From Gossypium raimondii (lineage: Eukaryota; Streptophyta; Magnoliopsida; Malvales; Malvaceae), in assembly GCF_025698545.1 (NCBI RefSeq), contig NC_068572.1, forward strand, positions 3,844,001 through 3,908,000: 64,000 nucleotides of DNA. Direction: 5' to 3'. Shown here in pieces: positions 33,573-46,040 of the stretch. A program made the position numbers and the translations under genes. The notes under the pieces are model-generated. The model made no database searches, was not told where the DNA came from, and was given only the letters and a program-made list of their open reading frames with translations. The stretch's first letter is position 1. Each line of letters starts with the position of its first letter.

Positions 33573-34245
33573 TTATCCTATAAATACTGCAAACTTTTTG
33601 TACAGCTTTGAGATGTATCTTTCCAAGATCCTTTGGCTATTAATCTTGCCTAAATTTATTGGTATGGGAATTGGGTGGAGATTGCCAATAAAGTTTTTAT
33701 GGCTTGCAAATAAGTTTTGGTAGGTCATTAAAAGGTATAGTGGATGTTTTGTGTAGGTTTTGGTTCCTTTTTCTAAGAACAATGTGTAGATCATTAACAT
33801 TTGGCTGAACTGGTTCACCATTAATGGGTCGATTGATGTTAGCTGGTGGTATAGTGTCTTTTATAGGCATTGAAGTTGTTCTTGGGTATTAACCAATGCT
33901 GGCTAGCAATATATGGTGTTTTTAGGTTTTGAATAGTTGCTCTAATAGGAAATTGTATCTGCACCGGTCGAGTCGTCGAGAGATGCTGATTTTCCTCAGA
34001 GAATGTATGTCTGCAATGATCCGAGTATCATCTTGTTTCTCCCATGTCTTTCATCCTCCTCGATGTTTTGTGAGTCGAGGATGAAAACATTTGTACCCTT
34101 TTTCTGTGGAAGAATACCCAATAAAGTAACATCGAAGAGCATGTAGATCAAGCTTTCCTAGAATGAATATGGACAAAAGAACAAGACAATAACTTTCTAA
34201 GTAAGATTGTAGGATATGAGGTAGACTTTGGAAATATTTGATGAG
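33573..34245 (-). pseudogene. Copia (Ty1) pol remnant: integrase C-terminus and linker before reverse transcriptase
   Basis: The minus strand reads, from right to left: SCSFVHIHSR, then CYFIGYSSTEKGYKCFHP (about 34145-34075), the typical end of the Copia integrase region. A degraded stretch follows, then HPLYLLMTYQNL and SHKNFIGNLHPIPIP (about 33770-33660), which fit the linker just before the reverse-transcriptase domain. Frames are broken between the blocks, and no catalytic reverse transcriptase or LTR is visible. It is an old fragment downstream of the P1 gene. Confidence 0.7.
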
Positions 34246-34334
34246 AATGTCTATTGTTTTTTTTTTCTTTTTAAATCAAAGACCTTTGTTGCAAGTCTAT
34301 AAATGAGATAGGACATTTTGTTAAGGGTAGATTA

Positions 34335-34870
34335 TACACATAGTCATAATTTAAAAAAAAAACTCAAAATTTACAAATATTCTCAATTTTTTCCAAATTT
34401 TAAAATTAAAAAAATATAAGAACACATAAATATTTTCAAAAAATATAATAGTAAAATAAAATTTTATATTAATATTAATATCAAATAAATAAAAAAACCC
34501 CTGGCCATTGGAGGCTTTGGTTTGCAATTTCTCTTCATTGGAAACAACAGAACTGAAAAGGGCATACATACCGAGTTTGCAAAACAATAAGAAATTTTCA
34601 TGGCATAATACCTAATGAAATTATGACCAAATTATATGCGCGGAGTGGTGGAGGTTTTTTTTATTTATAAATTTAATATCAATATAATTGTTTTTATTTA
34701 ATATTAAATTTAATATAAAATTTAAATTTATTGTTATATTTTTGAAAAATATTTACGTCTTTTTATATTTTTTGAATTTTCTAGAATTAGGATCAAATCG
34801 AGAATATTTATAAACTTAATTTTTAAAATAATATATAAAAGTTTAGGACTAATTTCGTTATTATATTGAT
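34335..34870. mobile_element. AT-rich inverted-repeat element (MITE-like)
   Basis: 34350-34500 is inverted at 34650-34850: AAATTTACAAATATTCTCAATTT against GAGAATATTTATAAACTTAATT, and AAAAATATAAGAACACATAAATATTTT against AAATATTTACGTCTTTTTATATTTTT. The unmatched centre holds the only GC-richer part. Boundaries are approximate. Confidence 0.55.
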
Positions 34871-36175
34871 TTATTAACTATCATTTGTGATTTTAACGAG
34901 TAACCAAAATAATCAAATTATGTAATGTGACTACTTAATTTGTAAAATTTTTATTTTGGAGGCTTAAAATGAAACTTTTTTTATAATTAAACGAGTGTTT
35001 GTAGAATTTAGCTTTTAATTAAATAATAATGTTAGGTGCGTTGGCATCTACTTATCAATAAAAAGACGAAAACCACTAAGCAGTCGAAATATTAGGAACT
35101 GGGGATGGGCCCTATAGAAAAGGAAGAAAGGGTGTTATATTGCTAGGTGAAAAAAGTACAATATATCATCTTAATTTAATTTGAAATTTTTTGAATCGAG
35201 TTTAGTAAAATAAAGTTTAAGTCAAATTTTGAATTAAATTAAAATAGTAAATATGTCAAATTTTATTTCTTTTTTTTTACAATATAACTAATTTCATATT
35301 AGAGTACGTAAATTTGAAATCATATATTTTTGAAAACTCTTTCAAAACAAAATAAGAGAAAAAAGAGACTTTATTATAAATTTGAATCATTAATTTGCTT
35401 ATTTAGGTCTCAGAAATTATTATTTTAGATTTTTTAATTTTTCTATATTCTTTAGATTTTTAATATTTTTAAATTTTATAAATTTAAAAATATAAATTTT
35501 GGAATTTTATAAATATTTTGAATTTATTTTGTAACTGTTGATGAGAGAGAGACCAAGTTGTTCATTTTCAAAATTGAAAGGGACCAAATGTGTATTTATA
35601 CCAATCTGTTATTTAAATTATTCCAATTTAAGTTATTCAAATTGAAAATTTTAACTCAACTCGAACTACTTATTCGAGTTGACTCGGAAAAAACCAAATA
35701 ACTCAGATTTGATTAACTCAAAATTCGATTTTTTCGAGTTGAATCGAGTTTTACTAACCCCTACTTTTCGTACATCTGGAATTTAACTCTTTTACTTTTA
35801 CTTTTAAGAGTTTAATCTGTTTATTTTTAAAATTTAACTGCTAAAATTTTTCTATTAAATTCCTACCATTAAAATTAAAAAATTAACCCATTACAATTAG
35901 CAAAACCCCAACATATCCAAAAGTAGGGCTGTTCCACACATTCTTTAATTTTGATAAATTAATAATATGTGTTATATAAATTATGAAGCATAGATTAAGT
36001 TTAACAAATATTTTTATAAAAACTGATATGATTAATAAATGAGATTTTGGTTAAATGGTAAAATATAAATGTTAAAAATTATAGAGGTTTGGGTTTAAAT
36101 TTTGTGTATTTATATGTCTATTTTTCTATATAAAAGATATAAAATGGTAAAAACAGCTTTAAAATAACATAATTA
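34871..36175. other. No gene seen; likely decayed MITE between 35195 and 35760
   Basis: A TTGAATCGAGTTTAGTAAAA block near 35192 reappears inverted near 35735 (GAGTTGAATCGAGTTTTACTAACCCC on the plus strand), suggesting a decayed hAT-like MITE. The rest is AT-rich without coding content. Confidence 0.4.
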
Positions 36176-36629
36176 GGTCAAATTTTGCTATCAGACTTTG
36201 TACATTGAGTAAGTTATGTATTTAATACATGTACTTTAATTTGATCAATTTTAGTCCCTATATATTTCAGTATTTTGAAATTTTAGTCCTAACCCAATAG
36301 TAGCAGATTAAATCTATTTGGTTAAATTATGTCATTTAGTCCCGTATTATGCGTGAAGCTATATTTTTGAATTTCAAAATTTCAGTCTTAATACAAGCGA
36401 TAGTCGTTAAATCTATTAACTGATTTTTATAAGTAATATGTGAAAATAACAAAATAAACAAGACATTACATATGCGATAATATGTTTGACACATCAAAAT
36501 TTAAAATAACACAACTTAACTTAATGAATTTAATAACTATCATTTGATCAGGACTAAAATTTTCATATTCTAAAAATACAAGGACTGCAACTTATGCAAA
36601 GTATAAGGTCTAGTAATAGAATTTGACCC
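36176..36629. mobile_element. MITE with GGTCAAATT...AATTTGACCC ends
   Basis: The left end GGTCAAATTTTGCTATCAGAC and the right end (its inverted copy GTCTAGTAATAGAATTTGACCC) match over 40 bp or more. They continue as TTGTACATTGAGTAAGTT against AACTTATGCAAAGTATAAG. No exact flanking duplication was read. It ends about 125 bp downstream of the WAT1-type gene's stop codon. Confidence 0.65.
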
Positions 36630-36755
36630 ATAACTCACTTTGTGAAATATGAATATTTTAGTCATTACCTAATTAAATTGGTGCCATCGATTGGTAGATA
36701 CTGAACTCAACAGAAGAAAGTTACTAAGCATCTAATCTAAAACCAGAGGTTTTTG

Positions 36756-38895
36756 TTAGACTTGTGACCATACATTACAGTCTTTTTCTTCTCCTTCTTG
36801 GGGTTGCTTCATTTCTTGTGCCTCAGAGTTTCTTCCCCATAGCAGTATATATAAACCAATTACAATTAAGATTGATCCAATGACACTGTTCATTTGCATA
36901 AAGCATGGTCAGAAAATGCAATATAGTAGAGGTTAAAAATGTGTTATACTTCTCTATATTCTTTTATAAATTTAGAATTTAATTCATCTACTTTTATTTT
37001 TAAAATTTAGTCCTTTTCAGATTTTAAAATTCAAATATAATTGTTCACACTGCTAAACATTTTAGTGTAACATTTTAAAATTAAAAAAAACTCACTTGGT
37101 AGCAATACAACTAAAAAATGGCGTTAGAACCTGAATTTAACAAAATAATTTCAACAGTGTCAACAATTGGACTGAAATTTAAAATATAAAAAGTAAAAAA
37201 CTAAATTCCTAAAAATAAAAATATAAAGACTAAATTCTAAATTTATGAAAAGTAGAAAAATTTATGACATAATAAATATTTGAGAAAATTCACCAAGAGG
37301 GGTTAAAATAAATAACCTCCCCAAGTAGATTTTTCCATGTAAAAAGGAGAAATCAAACATTGCTACAAATATTTGCACCAATGGACTGAAAGCTGAAGTG
37401 AAGACTGGACCCTTATGTTCCACACACCATGACATTCCAACATAGCATAATCCTGATGCCACTATTCCCTATTTTGAACAACATTAAAAAAAAAAAATTA
37501 TCGCGATTGCGGATATAATTCAATTTGGCAAGATTTAATACATAATTTAGTATTTGAGTTTGATATTTTTCTAATATGGTATTTGTGTTACATTTTGATC
37601 CAATTTAGTATTTTATTTGACAAAAGTTATATATTTTGTACTTAAAGGTAACAATATTAATTTTTAGTGTTTACTTGGGTTTTAGAGCTGATTTGATGAA
37701 AATTCATAATTAGCTAACGATATCAACAATCGACTTTCATTGAATTAACTCTAAAATGTGAATTAAATCATATCAATCGGATTGTATTTGATACATTAAT
37801 CGCAAAATTAAACAAAATCATGAGAAATTCAAACCTAATATTAGCAATTAACTTACATCAAATCAATTCTAAAATCCGAATTAAACACTAAAAAATTAAC
37901 ATCGCTACCTTTAAATATTAAATTATATAACTTTTGTCGACCTGGGATATCGAATAATATATAAAGGGATTCGGTGAGGAGGGTACTTACTGCAATTATG
38001 ACTGTTGTTACTTCAAGTTCATCCTTCAAAATCCATTTAGTAAACTCCCTCTCTGTTATCAACCCTAATATGGTTGATTGAAATGCACTAAACAAAGACA
38101 TAAAGGCAGTGCTTGAATATTTGCAAGGGTACACTTTTCCGATCCTCGATTGAAGTAGGAACCACGACGAAAAACATACGGCGCTTGCCATCGGGAATAT
38201 CGGACCGATGCCCCATCGGTCTTTCTTCTTAGTTGCTACTACCGTTGTATTATTGTCACTTGAATTGGATGATCCCACCAATGTTCTTCCTTTGTAAAGT
38301 GTCAATACCATAGCTCCACTAATACAAACCAATGTGCCAACAACCTTTGCTTTCCCGGCCTTATTTCCCATGTTCACTTTCTCGAGCCTGAAATATAAAC
38401 AGAGTTACGTTCGGTTCGGTTAATTTAAACTCGATCGAGTTAGAGCGATATGTATACACTTACCCGAACGGTAGAGCCAAAACCAAGGTGATTGCAGGGA
38501 CTATATTTAGGAATGCACATGTGAATGTTGGTGAAGCATATTGAAGTCCAAGAAGGAAAAAATATTGTGTCAAAACTAAACCTATAAGAGCATTAAAGAA
38601 GAGGTGGCACATGATACTAGGTGTGAGCTTTGGTCTACTTTTTCTGCAAGAAAGCTATTATAGTAAGTTCCCATCACAAGATATAATCTTTCAAATATAT
38701 GAAACGTATTTACCTTTCTCGAAAGAAGGCGATCGGTGTTAAACAAATCACGGAAATCGTGTGACGATATATTAAGATGATTACACCATTCATTCCTTCA
38801 TTGAGAATCATTTTGAAAAGGGCATTTGTTATAGCAAGTGCAAAGTTGACAGCTACCATTGCAATAACAAAGCTCCATTGTCCACAGCAGTTCAT
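36756..38895 (-). CDS. WAT1-related / MtN21-type (EamA, UMAMIT class) membrane transporter
   Basis: Members of this family are ten-helix membrane proteins of the drug/metabolite transporter superfamily. Characterised ones move amino acids (UMAMITs) or auxin (WAT1) at the plasma membrane or tonoplast. Exons on the minus strand are 38714-38895, 38464-38643, 37991-38387, 37317-37468 and 36756-36885. All introns are GT-AG and the spliced frame is 346 residues. Helices can be seen at SFVIAMVAVNFALAITNALF, IILIYRHTISVICLTPIAF, LFFNALIGLVLTQYFFLLGL, FTCAFLNIVPAITLVLAL and on to the end (VIGSILIVIGLYILLWG). Family marks are RHT in helix 2, the second EamA motif GIVASGLCYVGMSWC, and KGPVFTSAFSPL. The acidic tail ends CNVWSQV. 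I took ATG 38895; an in-frame TTG just upstream is not needed. The length is slightly short for the family but no helix is obviously missing. Substrate cannot be read from sequence. Confidence 0.9.
36945..37262. mobile_element. MITE-like inverted repeat inside the last intron of the transporter gene
   Basis: ATAAATTTAGAATTTAATTC with CTACTTTTATTTTTAAAATTTAGTCC at the left is inverted at the right (GACTAAATTCTAAATTTAT, AAAGTAGAAAAATTTATGAC). It fills most of the 431 bp intron 36886-37316. Confidence 0.65.
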
Positions 38896-38934
38896 GATCT
38901 TCAGCAATATATGGCCTATATATCTCTCTCTGTG

Positions 38935-38980
38935 TGTTTATATATATGAATGATTTGTTTACTACTATGCTTACTCCATG

Positions 38981-39014
<34 letters not shown>
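38935..39014 (-). promoter_or_regulatory. TATA-rich promoter region of the transporter gene
   Basis: A TATATATAAA block lies about 40-55 bp upstream of the ATG, and a (TA)n microsatellite at 38986-39014. A CT/GA-rich AGAGAGAGAT tract lies between TATA and ATG. Promoter use is inferred from position. Confidence 0.45.
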
Positions 39015-39020
<6 letters not shown>

Positions 39021-39090
39021 TACATGACTGATTTTATTGGAATTATGACATCCAAGCAATCAACTTTGCCAACTTTTTTTTTTTTTTGGT

Positions 39091-39535
39091 AAAAAGACCT
39101 TTTCAGTCACTCTCAATTTTAAAATTGAACAAATTAGCCCCTTTCAAAAAATTGAAGCAATTAATCATTGTCAATTTTAAAATGAGCAATTAAGGACAAT
39201 TAATTACGGCGTTAATATTATTCGTCAATTTCCCATAAATTTGATGGTGTAATAACAAATTTAGTTCTCATAATTTACACATTCTATCAATTTGGTAATG
39301 ATTTAACAAATTTAACCCGCAATGTTTTTGTAAATGTGTAAATTTTAAGGCTAAATTTGTTGAATTTATGTAAAATTATAAATATCGAGGCTAAATTTTT
39401 ATTATACCTATAAAATTTATGTAAAATTGAAAAAAACAATTAACGCCGTGATTAATTAATCTTAATTGCTTATTTTCAAAATCAACAGGAAGTAAATTAC
39501 TTAAATTTTATTAGAGAGACCAATATATTCGAGTT
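39091..39535. mobile_element. Intact MITE copy (sister of 30695-31822)
   Basis: Terminal arms of about 120 bp are inverted: CAATTTTAAAATGAGCAATTAAGGAC...ACGGCGTTAAT against TTAACGCCGTGATTAATTAATCTTAATTGCT. It is the uninterrupted copy that defines the insertion in the 31 kb copy. It lies upstream of the transporter gene. Confidence 0.75.
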
Positions 39536-41105
39536 TTTTTTTTTTTCATAATATGGAAAGTTAAATGAATCATCCAATTCATAATCACTAGCAACCAACT
39601 TGTTTGGTTGTTTTTGTCACCAATTCAAATGCTTGTTTATTGCAACTTTTAGGTAAGTCATAGGTGATGATAGGGCATCTTCATGAAAGTGGTGAGTGGT
39701 GAGAGCCAGACAAGACCCAAGCTTCCATTATGGCCATGGAATTAAACAATGTGGATTGTTATATGTCAAGTCATACATCTAAAACACTGTGCAAGGATGC
39801 TGAAGAGTGCTTATCTATGTTAAATACTGTTATTGCCATTACATTTTTGCAATAATTATGCTCTCTCTCCATATTTCTGGAAAGGTCAGAAATTTTATGT
39901 AAATTCAGAAATATTTTTGAGAAGATCAGAAATTAAAAGAAAAATTATGTGCATCCCTAAACATAATGCTTTTCCGAATCCACCTTTTTTTGTGTTTCTT
40001 TCTTCAGTATATTCATTGGAAAGATTAGGAACAAGGAGATCTATAGACATCACTGTCTAGTGTTGAATTTAGACACACACACATTGAAAGAAAAATAATT
40101 CAAATATCATCACAAATTATCGAAATTCATAGTAGGATTAAATATAATTTGAAAGTTCTAAAATGATATTTGTGAGTAAAATTCAAGCAGTGTCAGAAGC
40201 CGCGTTGAAGATTAGTGTCAACTGCTTTCAGACACTGAGTATAAATAAGATCGGAAAATAAAGAACACACGATATGTTTATGCAATTTGTTTTCCCAAAG
40301 TCTACAGAACCTTGCTTAGAGAGATAATCTACTATCTTAACAACCCGTATAACAAGTGATTACAACCTCTACCCTTCACCAGATTAAGCTTCTCACTTTT
40401 GTACTTAAGATCTAGACAACTATTCTCTAAATTTACCCCTGTGAACTTAGGACATTAGTCAAGTAACACACTTGATATTTCACCCAATGCACTCAAAAAA
40501 AATGTTCATAAGAACAAGAGTAAGTGTCCTCCATTCAATGCATCACTTATACAAGTCTCCTAAATTTATAAGGAACAGACACTTGCTAACATAATCTGTC
40601 AATTACAATGAATCTCCCCATATAACTAATAAGATAACAAGAATAAAGAAGATTTCCAATGAGCTTAGGTAAATCTTTAATCTGCAAGATATATTTCCAA
40701 AGTTCACCTGATTCTATTCAATCCCACCAAACTTGGGAAGTTGATTGCCTTGATCCAAATCTAAATGATCTCCAAGATATGTTACTATATGCAGTTTGGA
40801 TATCAAGGCTGGGCTTGCAGTCGCCCAAAGTATCAGCTAAATCAAAACCCAAAGCCTTTTGTTGCCAAAATTGTCAACTCAAACATGGCAAGTTTTGAGT
40901 TAAGCCAATGGGCAATGCTCCTTAGCACTACTTAAAATCTGCCTCAACATAATTATATATCGAAAACAAATATATTGTTATATGTATTTAATTATTTAAA
41001 GGATCGTATTATGTATATCTATATCTAGATATATGAGAAAATAGTTTGATATTTTTGAGCTGATATGTGACTTGATATTGGGATAATTGCAGCTAGACCA
41101 AGTGA
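39536..41105. other. No gene assigned; possible degraded retroelement LTR at 40180-40930
   Basis: 40180-40930 has a balanced base composition with AGTATAAATAAG and transcript-like content, which would suit a degraded retroelement LTR. No protein motif or paired end supports a firm call. Open frames of 75-79 codons at 39833 and 40659 have no motif I recognise. Confidence 0.35.
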
Positions 41106-41113
41106 CTAGTGAA

Positions 41114-41347
41114 TAGGGGCGAAACTAGGAAATTTTTTTAGGGGGTCAAAATGAAATTTTAATTTTTAATAGTCTATATCTTTATAATTTTTAAAGGATT
41201 AAATCAAATTTTTATAATATTAAGGGGGCCAAACTATAATTTTACCTTTATTAATTTAAAATTTTTAAAATTTCTAAAGGGCCTAAATAATAATTTTCTA
41301 TTTTAAGGGGGGTCGGGCCCCTGCCAACCCCCCTAGATTCGCCTCTG
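41114..41347. mobile_element. hAT-type MITE with exact 8 bp TSD
   Basis: The left end TAGGGGCGAAACTAGG and the right end CCTAGATTCGCCTCTG are inverted copies (consensus CAGGGGCGAATCTAGG, hAT-like). CTAGTGAA is duplicated exactly at 41106-41113 and 41348-41355. The element is 234 bp and noncoding. Confidence 0.88.
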
Positions 41348-41421
41348 CTAGTGAAGAACAGCAAATGAAACTAACATAATTCGCCTCTGCTAGTGAAGAA
41401 CAGCAAATGAAACTAACATAA
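41338..41421 (+). repeat. 42 bp tandem duplication spanning the MITE end, TSD and flank
   Basis: 41338-41379 is repeated perfectly at 41380-41421. Each unit has the last 10 bp of the hAT MITE (TTCGCCTCTG), the 8 bp TSD (CTAGTGAA) and 24 bp of flank. Confidence 0.95.
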
Positions 41422-43180
41422 AGGCACCTACATGTGAAGGGCTTTGCCCAAAGAGCTAATCCACAATCTTCAAACACATAGAATAAATTATTTAAGTCCT
41501 ACAACTCACCATTTGGCAACACTAGCATAAGCAACATCATGTTCTAGCTCTTCCTCAAGCTCAACTTATTCTTCCCTTTTTTGGTAAAAAATCCAAAGTA
41601 ACTCAAGGCAGTTGCGACCAGAGGAACATCTTCATAAGTTGAAGTTCCATTAATAACAACACAAATTATAACAAGTAAGAAGCATCATGAATAAACGAAA
41701 CAACTAACAACAGTAAGCATGCCAAAGGAGAACTTTGCGCCGGTTCTAGCGTCAATACACTCTCCCCCAGTAAGATGTTTTGACAGGGTGTGTTGGATGT
41801 CTTAACAAGGCTTCTATATAGAGAGCTAGAATCCAATTTCACTGAGTAAACTTCAGTATATTTTGGTTTGTCCAATCTTGAAAAGTAACATTGTTCTATC
41901 TAATTTCTTCTTCGATTATAATATTAAAATTAGTTATACAAAACCCTAAAAAATATATAAACAAATAACCAAGAAATCTTACTTTAACATGTGAAGAAAT
42001 AAGATAAATTTTATCATACTGTCAGCTATTGTTAAAGTTGCTATTGACATGTACTAACAACTATATATATTAGATATGAATATGTCATTGCAAAATAGAC
42101 CGTATCCCACCAACATGAAAAGCAAAACAGTCACTCTCCACGAAAATAAAACAATGTGTTCCTAACGACAAACATGAATCTAAAGAAAACTAGCCTGCAT
42201 CTCATTATGAGTGGATACTTAACGAATAAACTAAACCTAGTAAATAAATAAATAGATTCTCAAGTTGGGTGGGGAGCAGCATTATTAATGTATATATGAG
42301 TGGGAATGGACTAGAGATTTTTTGTTCATGTGTGAGTGCGCAACTTCAAGATTTTGAGGGTGTCATTGCATTGTTGACATTAATTTGAGGTGCATGTTAA
42401 TTGGTAATTCCTTTTCGTTCCATGATAGGCTATGAAGTTATTAAGATGTGTAGTGTATTAATAAGAAAGTTGGCTCGTGAGCTGAAAAGTAGATATGATT
42501 GTTCTTTGGGAAACTAGAAAAAAATGTTTGGTATTATATGATTAAACAATGAGATGATAAAAATTGGAGAGAAATGAATACAAATATTTTACACAACAAA
42601 CCCTTAAAGAAGGAAAAATCACGAGCAAAGGATGTATTGACTTTTCACTAAATGAGTAAACAAATGAGAGTACAACATTGAGAAAATAAATCTAAATGTA
42701 CTAAGCGTACATTACCCCAATCTCGAAAACAAAGTCCTAACTCATGAATAATTTTCTTTCCTTAGTTACCAAAAAACTCTTACCAAAACTCATATGCGAC
42801 TACATCTTGTTGTTCTCAAAGAAAAACCCTTACTGATTAGCATGTCAAAGCAAGGATACAATGACCCCTTTAAATAGGGTTAGATTAGAGTTCTAATCAT
42901 ATTAAAATATCCATAGAATAATCAGAATCTAACCGGGAGAAGCAGTCCTGCTTGAAGTCTAAAATGTTGTTGCCAAATAGGAGAACACGTCGTGACGTGC
43001 CGGCTCTCCTCATCACGACATCGATGTCGCATTTGCATGGAGTTTACACTGTGCCATCCTGACAAGCCCTACATGCTCGTCACGACGCCAAACCTGTTTT
43101 GGCCCTTCTTCGACTACTTGTTGATTGTTGTCTTAAGTGCCTGCAAACTTTCCGATAAATGCGAGGCACACCACACAAAA
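41422..43180. other. No gene assigned
   Basis: Mixed sequence without recognisable coding frames. The GC-richer part 42960-43080 has short palindromes (CACGTC-GT-GACGTG, ACATCGATGT), a composition I associate with retroelement LTRs, but no ends or protein motifs are visible. Confidence 0.35.
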
Positions 43181-44832
43181 AGTTATTGGGTCTTTGGATT
43201 TTTATAGTACTAGATGATAGTTTGTGTTGATAGTTGAGATTTTAAATGAATCGAGGAGAAATTCATTGGTTGTAATTTTAGTTAGTAATTGGAATTAGAA
43301 TAATTGAATTTGAGTGTAATTGTTTGTAATTAATTAAAAGTAGCATATTTGAGTAACCATTGTAATTGGTGAATCTCACCCAATTAGGTGTAATTCGAGT
43401 GCTTCAATTACACTTTCCAATTCTTAGGAGAGAGGATGAGAAATGAAGTAATTACGCAGGTAATTACACCCAAATTTAATTTTAAAAAAATAGTTTTGTA
43501 CAAATTAAAAAAATTATATTATAAGCATGAACGCATATGACTGTTTGGTATGGTTATGACCAAAATTTTATTATATTATAAATCCTAAAATATATATTAT
43601 AAAAAGATTTTGTATTTTATAAAGTTATAACAAAAATATATATTATTTAAATCATAAAAGGTATGACCTAAAAATTTATTATAAAAATAATTTATATGCT
43701 ATAAAAGTATTATAATATATTTATTTATAAAAATATATGGCCAAGAAGTATGGATGTAATTTTTTATGTCTCGTGCTATATATTATAAAGTGATATATTT
43801 ATTCATAAAAAATGTTATAGGTTTTTTTTCATAACTTATTTATAAAAATAATTTTATTAAGTTATGACAAAAATATATTATTTATAAAAGTGTGATAAAA
43901 GTTATTAGATAATTTATAATACTTTTTTATAAAGGTTATATATTTAAAATTTTATATTATTTATGACTTAGTTTACGTATTATAGAAAGAGATATAACTT
44001 AACATAAGTTTTTCTCCAAATTAAGTTTATATACATTTTTTTATAATAAAAGCTACATACTATTTGGACTGTGAACCCAAATATTTTCATGGACCATATC
44101 ATAGGGGTGTGATTCTATTTGAAAGAATGATGACAAACATAAGCTCCATAAACAACTTGCAAACTCTTTAATTTAAGACATTCAAGGCTTTGAAATGTGG
44201 TTGAGAAGACATTCGCAATTCTAAAAACATATTTATCATGTTAACAACATCACCTTAGTATACCGTAAAAAAACAATGTTAGATTGTACTAACATGTTGC
44301 ACATTTCATAACTTCAATCATTAGTGGAATTGAGATGATTCATACTTCAAGAGTACATGGAAGACGTAGATCTTGATCATTTTAATGATGTAGATTCAAA
44401 TTTAGATGATGATGAACTTGATCAAGGACCAACAAATGATGGTAATATGCATATGTTAAATATTAAAGATGGAATAGCCTAACAAATATGTACTAGAAGT
44501 ACAATTAGATAAAATTGCATATGATGTTTATTTTTCTTGTTATTTTTATTAGTAATCGTATTATCAACTTTTTTAGACTAACACCTTACATACGATGATT
44601 TGAATTTAATTTTTGTTTGTTGTTTAAAATTTATTTCTATCTCATTAATATTTTTATAGTAATTAATATTTTAAAAATATAAATGATGTAATTATGTAAT
44701 TACAATTTGTACTGCCAAACATGACATGAGAATCACACACTGTTAGCCAAACACGTCTAGGGAATTACAATTCTCTGTAATTACAAATTACATTTTTAAT
44801 CAATTACTCTGTACTGTCCAAACAGATCCTTA
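43181..44832. mobile_element. Degenerate PIF/Harbinger element (left end uncertain)
   Basis: A transposase remnant (44104-44480) is followed by a right end reading CTGTCCAAACAGATCC, then TTA at 44831-44833. GTAATTAC blocks are numerous in both flanks of the element. A weak left-end candidate is GGGTCTTTGG just after a TTA near 43181. The middle is AT-rich and decayed. Confidence 0.4.
44104..44480 (+). pseudogene. PIF/Harbinger transposase C-terminal remnant
   Basis: From 44161 the sequence reads KLFNLRHSRL, a stop, then NVVEKTFAILK, matching the KELFNLRHxxLRNVIERxFGVLK segment of HARBI1/PIF DDE transposases. After a frameshift, 44283 reads IVLTCCTFHNF (family: vv.acc.LHN). After another, 44351 reads EYMEDVDLDHFNDVD, the acidic tail. 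Two frameshifts and stops mean it is dead. The family match is from memory of conserved residues. Confidence 0.65.
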
Positions 44833-46040
44833 CATCGGTGTAAAATTAAAGTAGTTTACATCTTTTTGTATATTTTTGTGCGATTAATGGTTTAACGATC
44901 AATCCGTTGAATTTGTCAATGTAATTGTACTTATCATGCATGTAAATTTTCAAATTGATTCAATATTAATATTTATTAAAAAATTGAAAGTTTTTTTTAT
45001 ATAAAATAAATAGTTAGAAATATTAAATTTGTTGAGAGGAGGTTAGACTATCTTTGAGAGAAGTATTCAAAATATTGTTTGGGGAGTCAACAAATCCCTC
45101 AATTATGGAGGTATTATACTCGACGGGTTCACTGAGTGAGAATGCCTTATCCACCAAGAAAATGTAAACATTTGGTCTTGGTAGGGTTCGAACTCATGCC
45201 CATAAAATGAGGGTCAATATATTAAGGCTTCCTTTGGATTACTTATGAGATTGCCTTCAGTGAAGTTAAAAACAACAATGACAAAGGATTGAATTATATA
45301 ACGGTGAGATTAAAATCAACAATTGGGTGTGTTTTTGAATTTAAACGCAATAAATACATTAAATAAAACATATATATCAATATATAATAAACTATAAAAA
45401 ATATTTAAATTAATTAAAAAGTCATAATTATATTTATATTTATGCTAATTATAATAAAAAATTATTAAACTTATATTTATATTAAAAATTAAATCATTAA
45501 AAGATTTACTAAATAATAATATATAATGAAATGATATTATATAAAATTATTATTTAAATAAATAAATTATTAAACAATTTGAAAATCCCTAGCGGGAATT
45601 AATGTTTTATCTTTTATATCATCTTTAAATAAATAATTACAAATTATAAGTTTAAAAATCAAACACTTGTTCAAAAATAGTATTAAAATACAAGTTTGTT
45701 ATCACTTCACTAGACCTATCCAAGGGCCGAGTAGTCCACCCGACCCAGTATGTTTGGCTCAACTAGGGTTGAGCTTGTATAAGGATTTTCACACCTTGGG
45801 CTAGTCCAACCCGACCTAAATTCAATTTAAATAATGGAAATATTTTTAAATTTAAATTTAATTATAAATGTATATAAAGTGTCAATTGAAAATTTAGATT
45901 TAATATATTTTTTTGAAAGGTGAAATGGGCCTTTTGGGTGGACTAAGCCTGCCTGACCTGAAAATGGACTTAGGCTTGAATTTTTTAAAACTAGGCTTTG
46001 GCTCTGTTCGGCTAGGTCCATGGGCACCTTTACACTCCAA
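44833..46040. other. No gene seen
   Basis: Mostly AT-rich. 45710-46025 has GGGCC-rich blocks in an old repeat (CCTATCCAAGGGCC, and a related block near 46785). No coding frame with a recognisable domain. Confidence 0.4.

Noticed and set aside
33573..33821. 82-codon frame as a gene of its own
   Set aside because: Its sequence is the Copia linker before reverse transcriptase, so it is part of a pol remnant.
45190..45205. GGTTCGAACTC, a tRNA/SINE B-box-like word
   Set aside because: No A-box at proper distance, no tRNA fold and no SINE tail.
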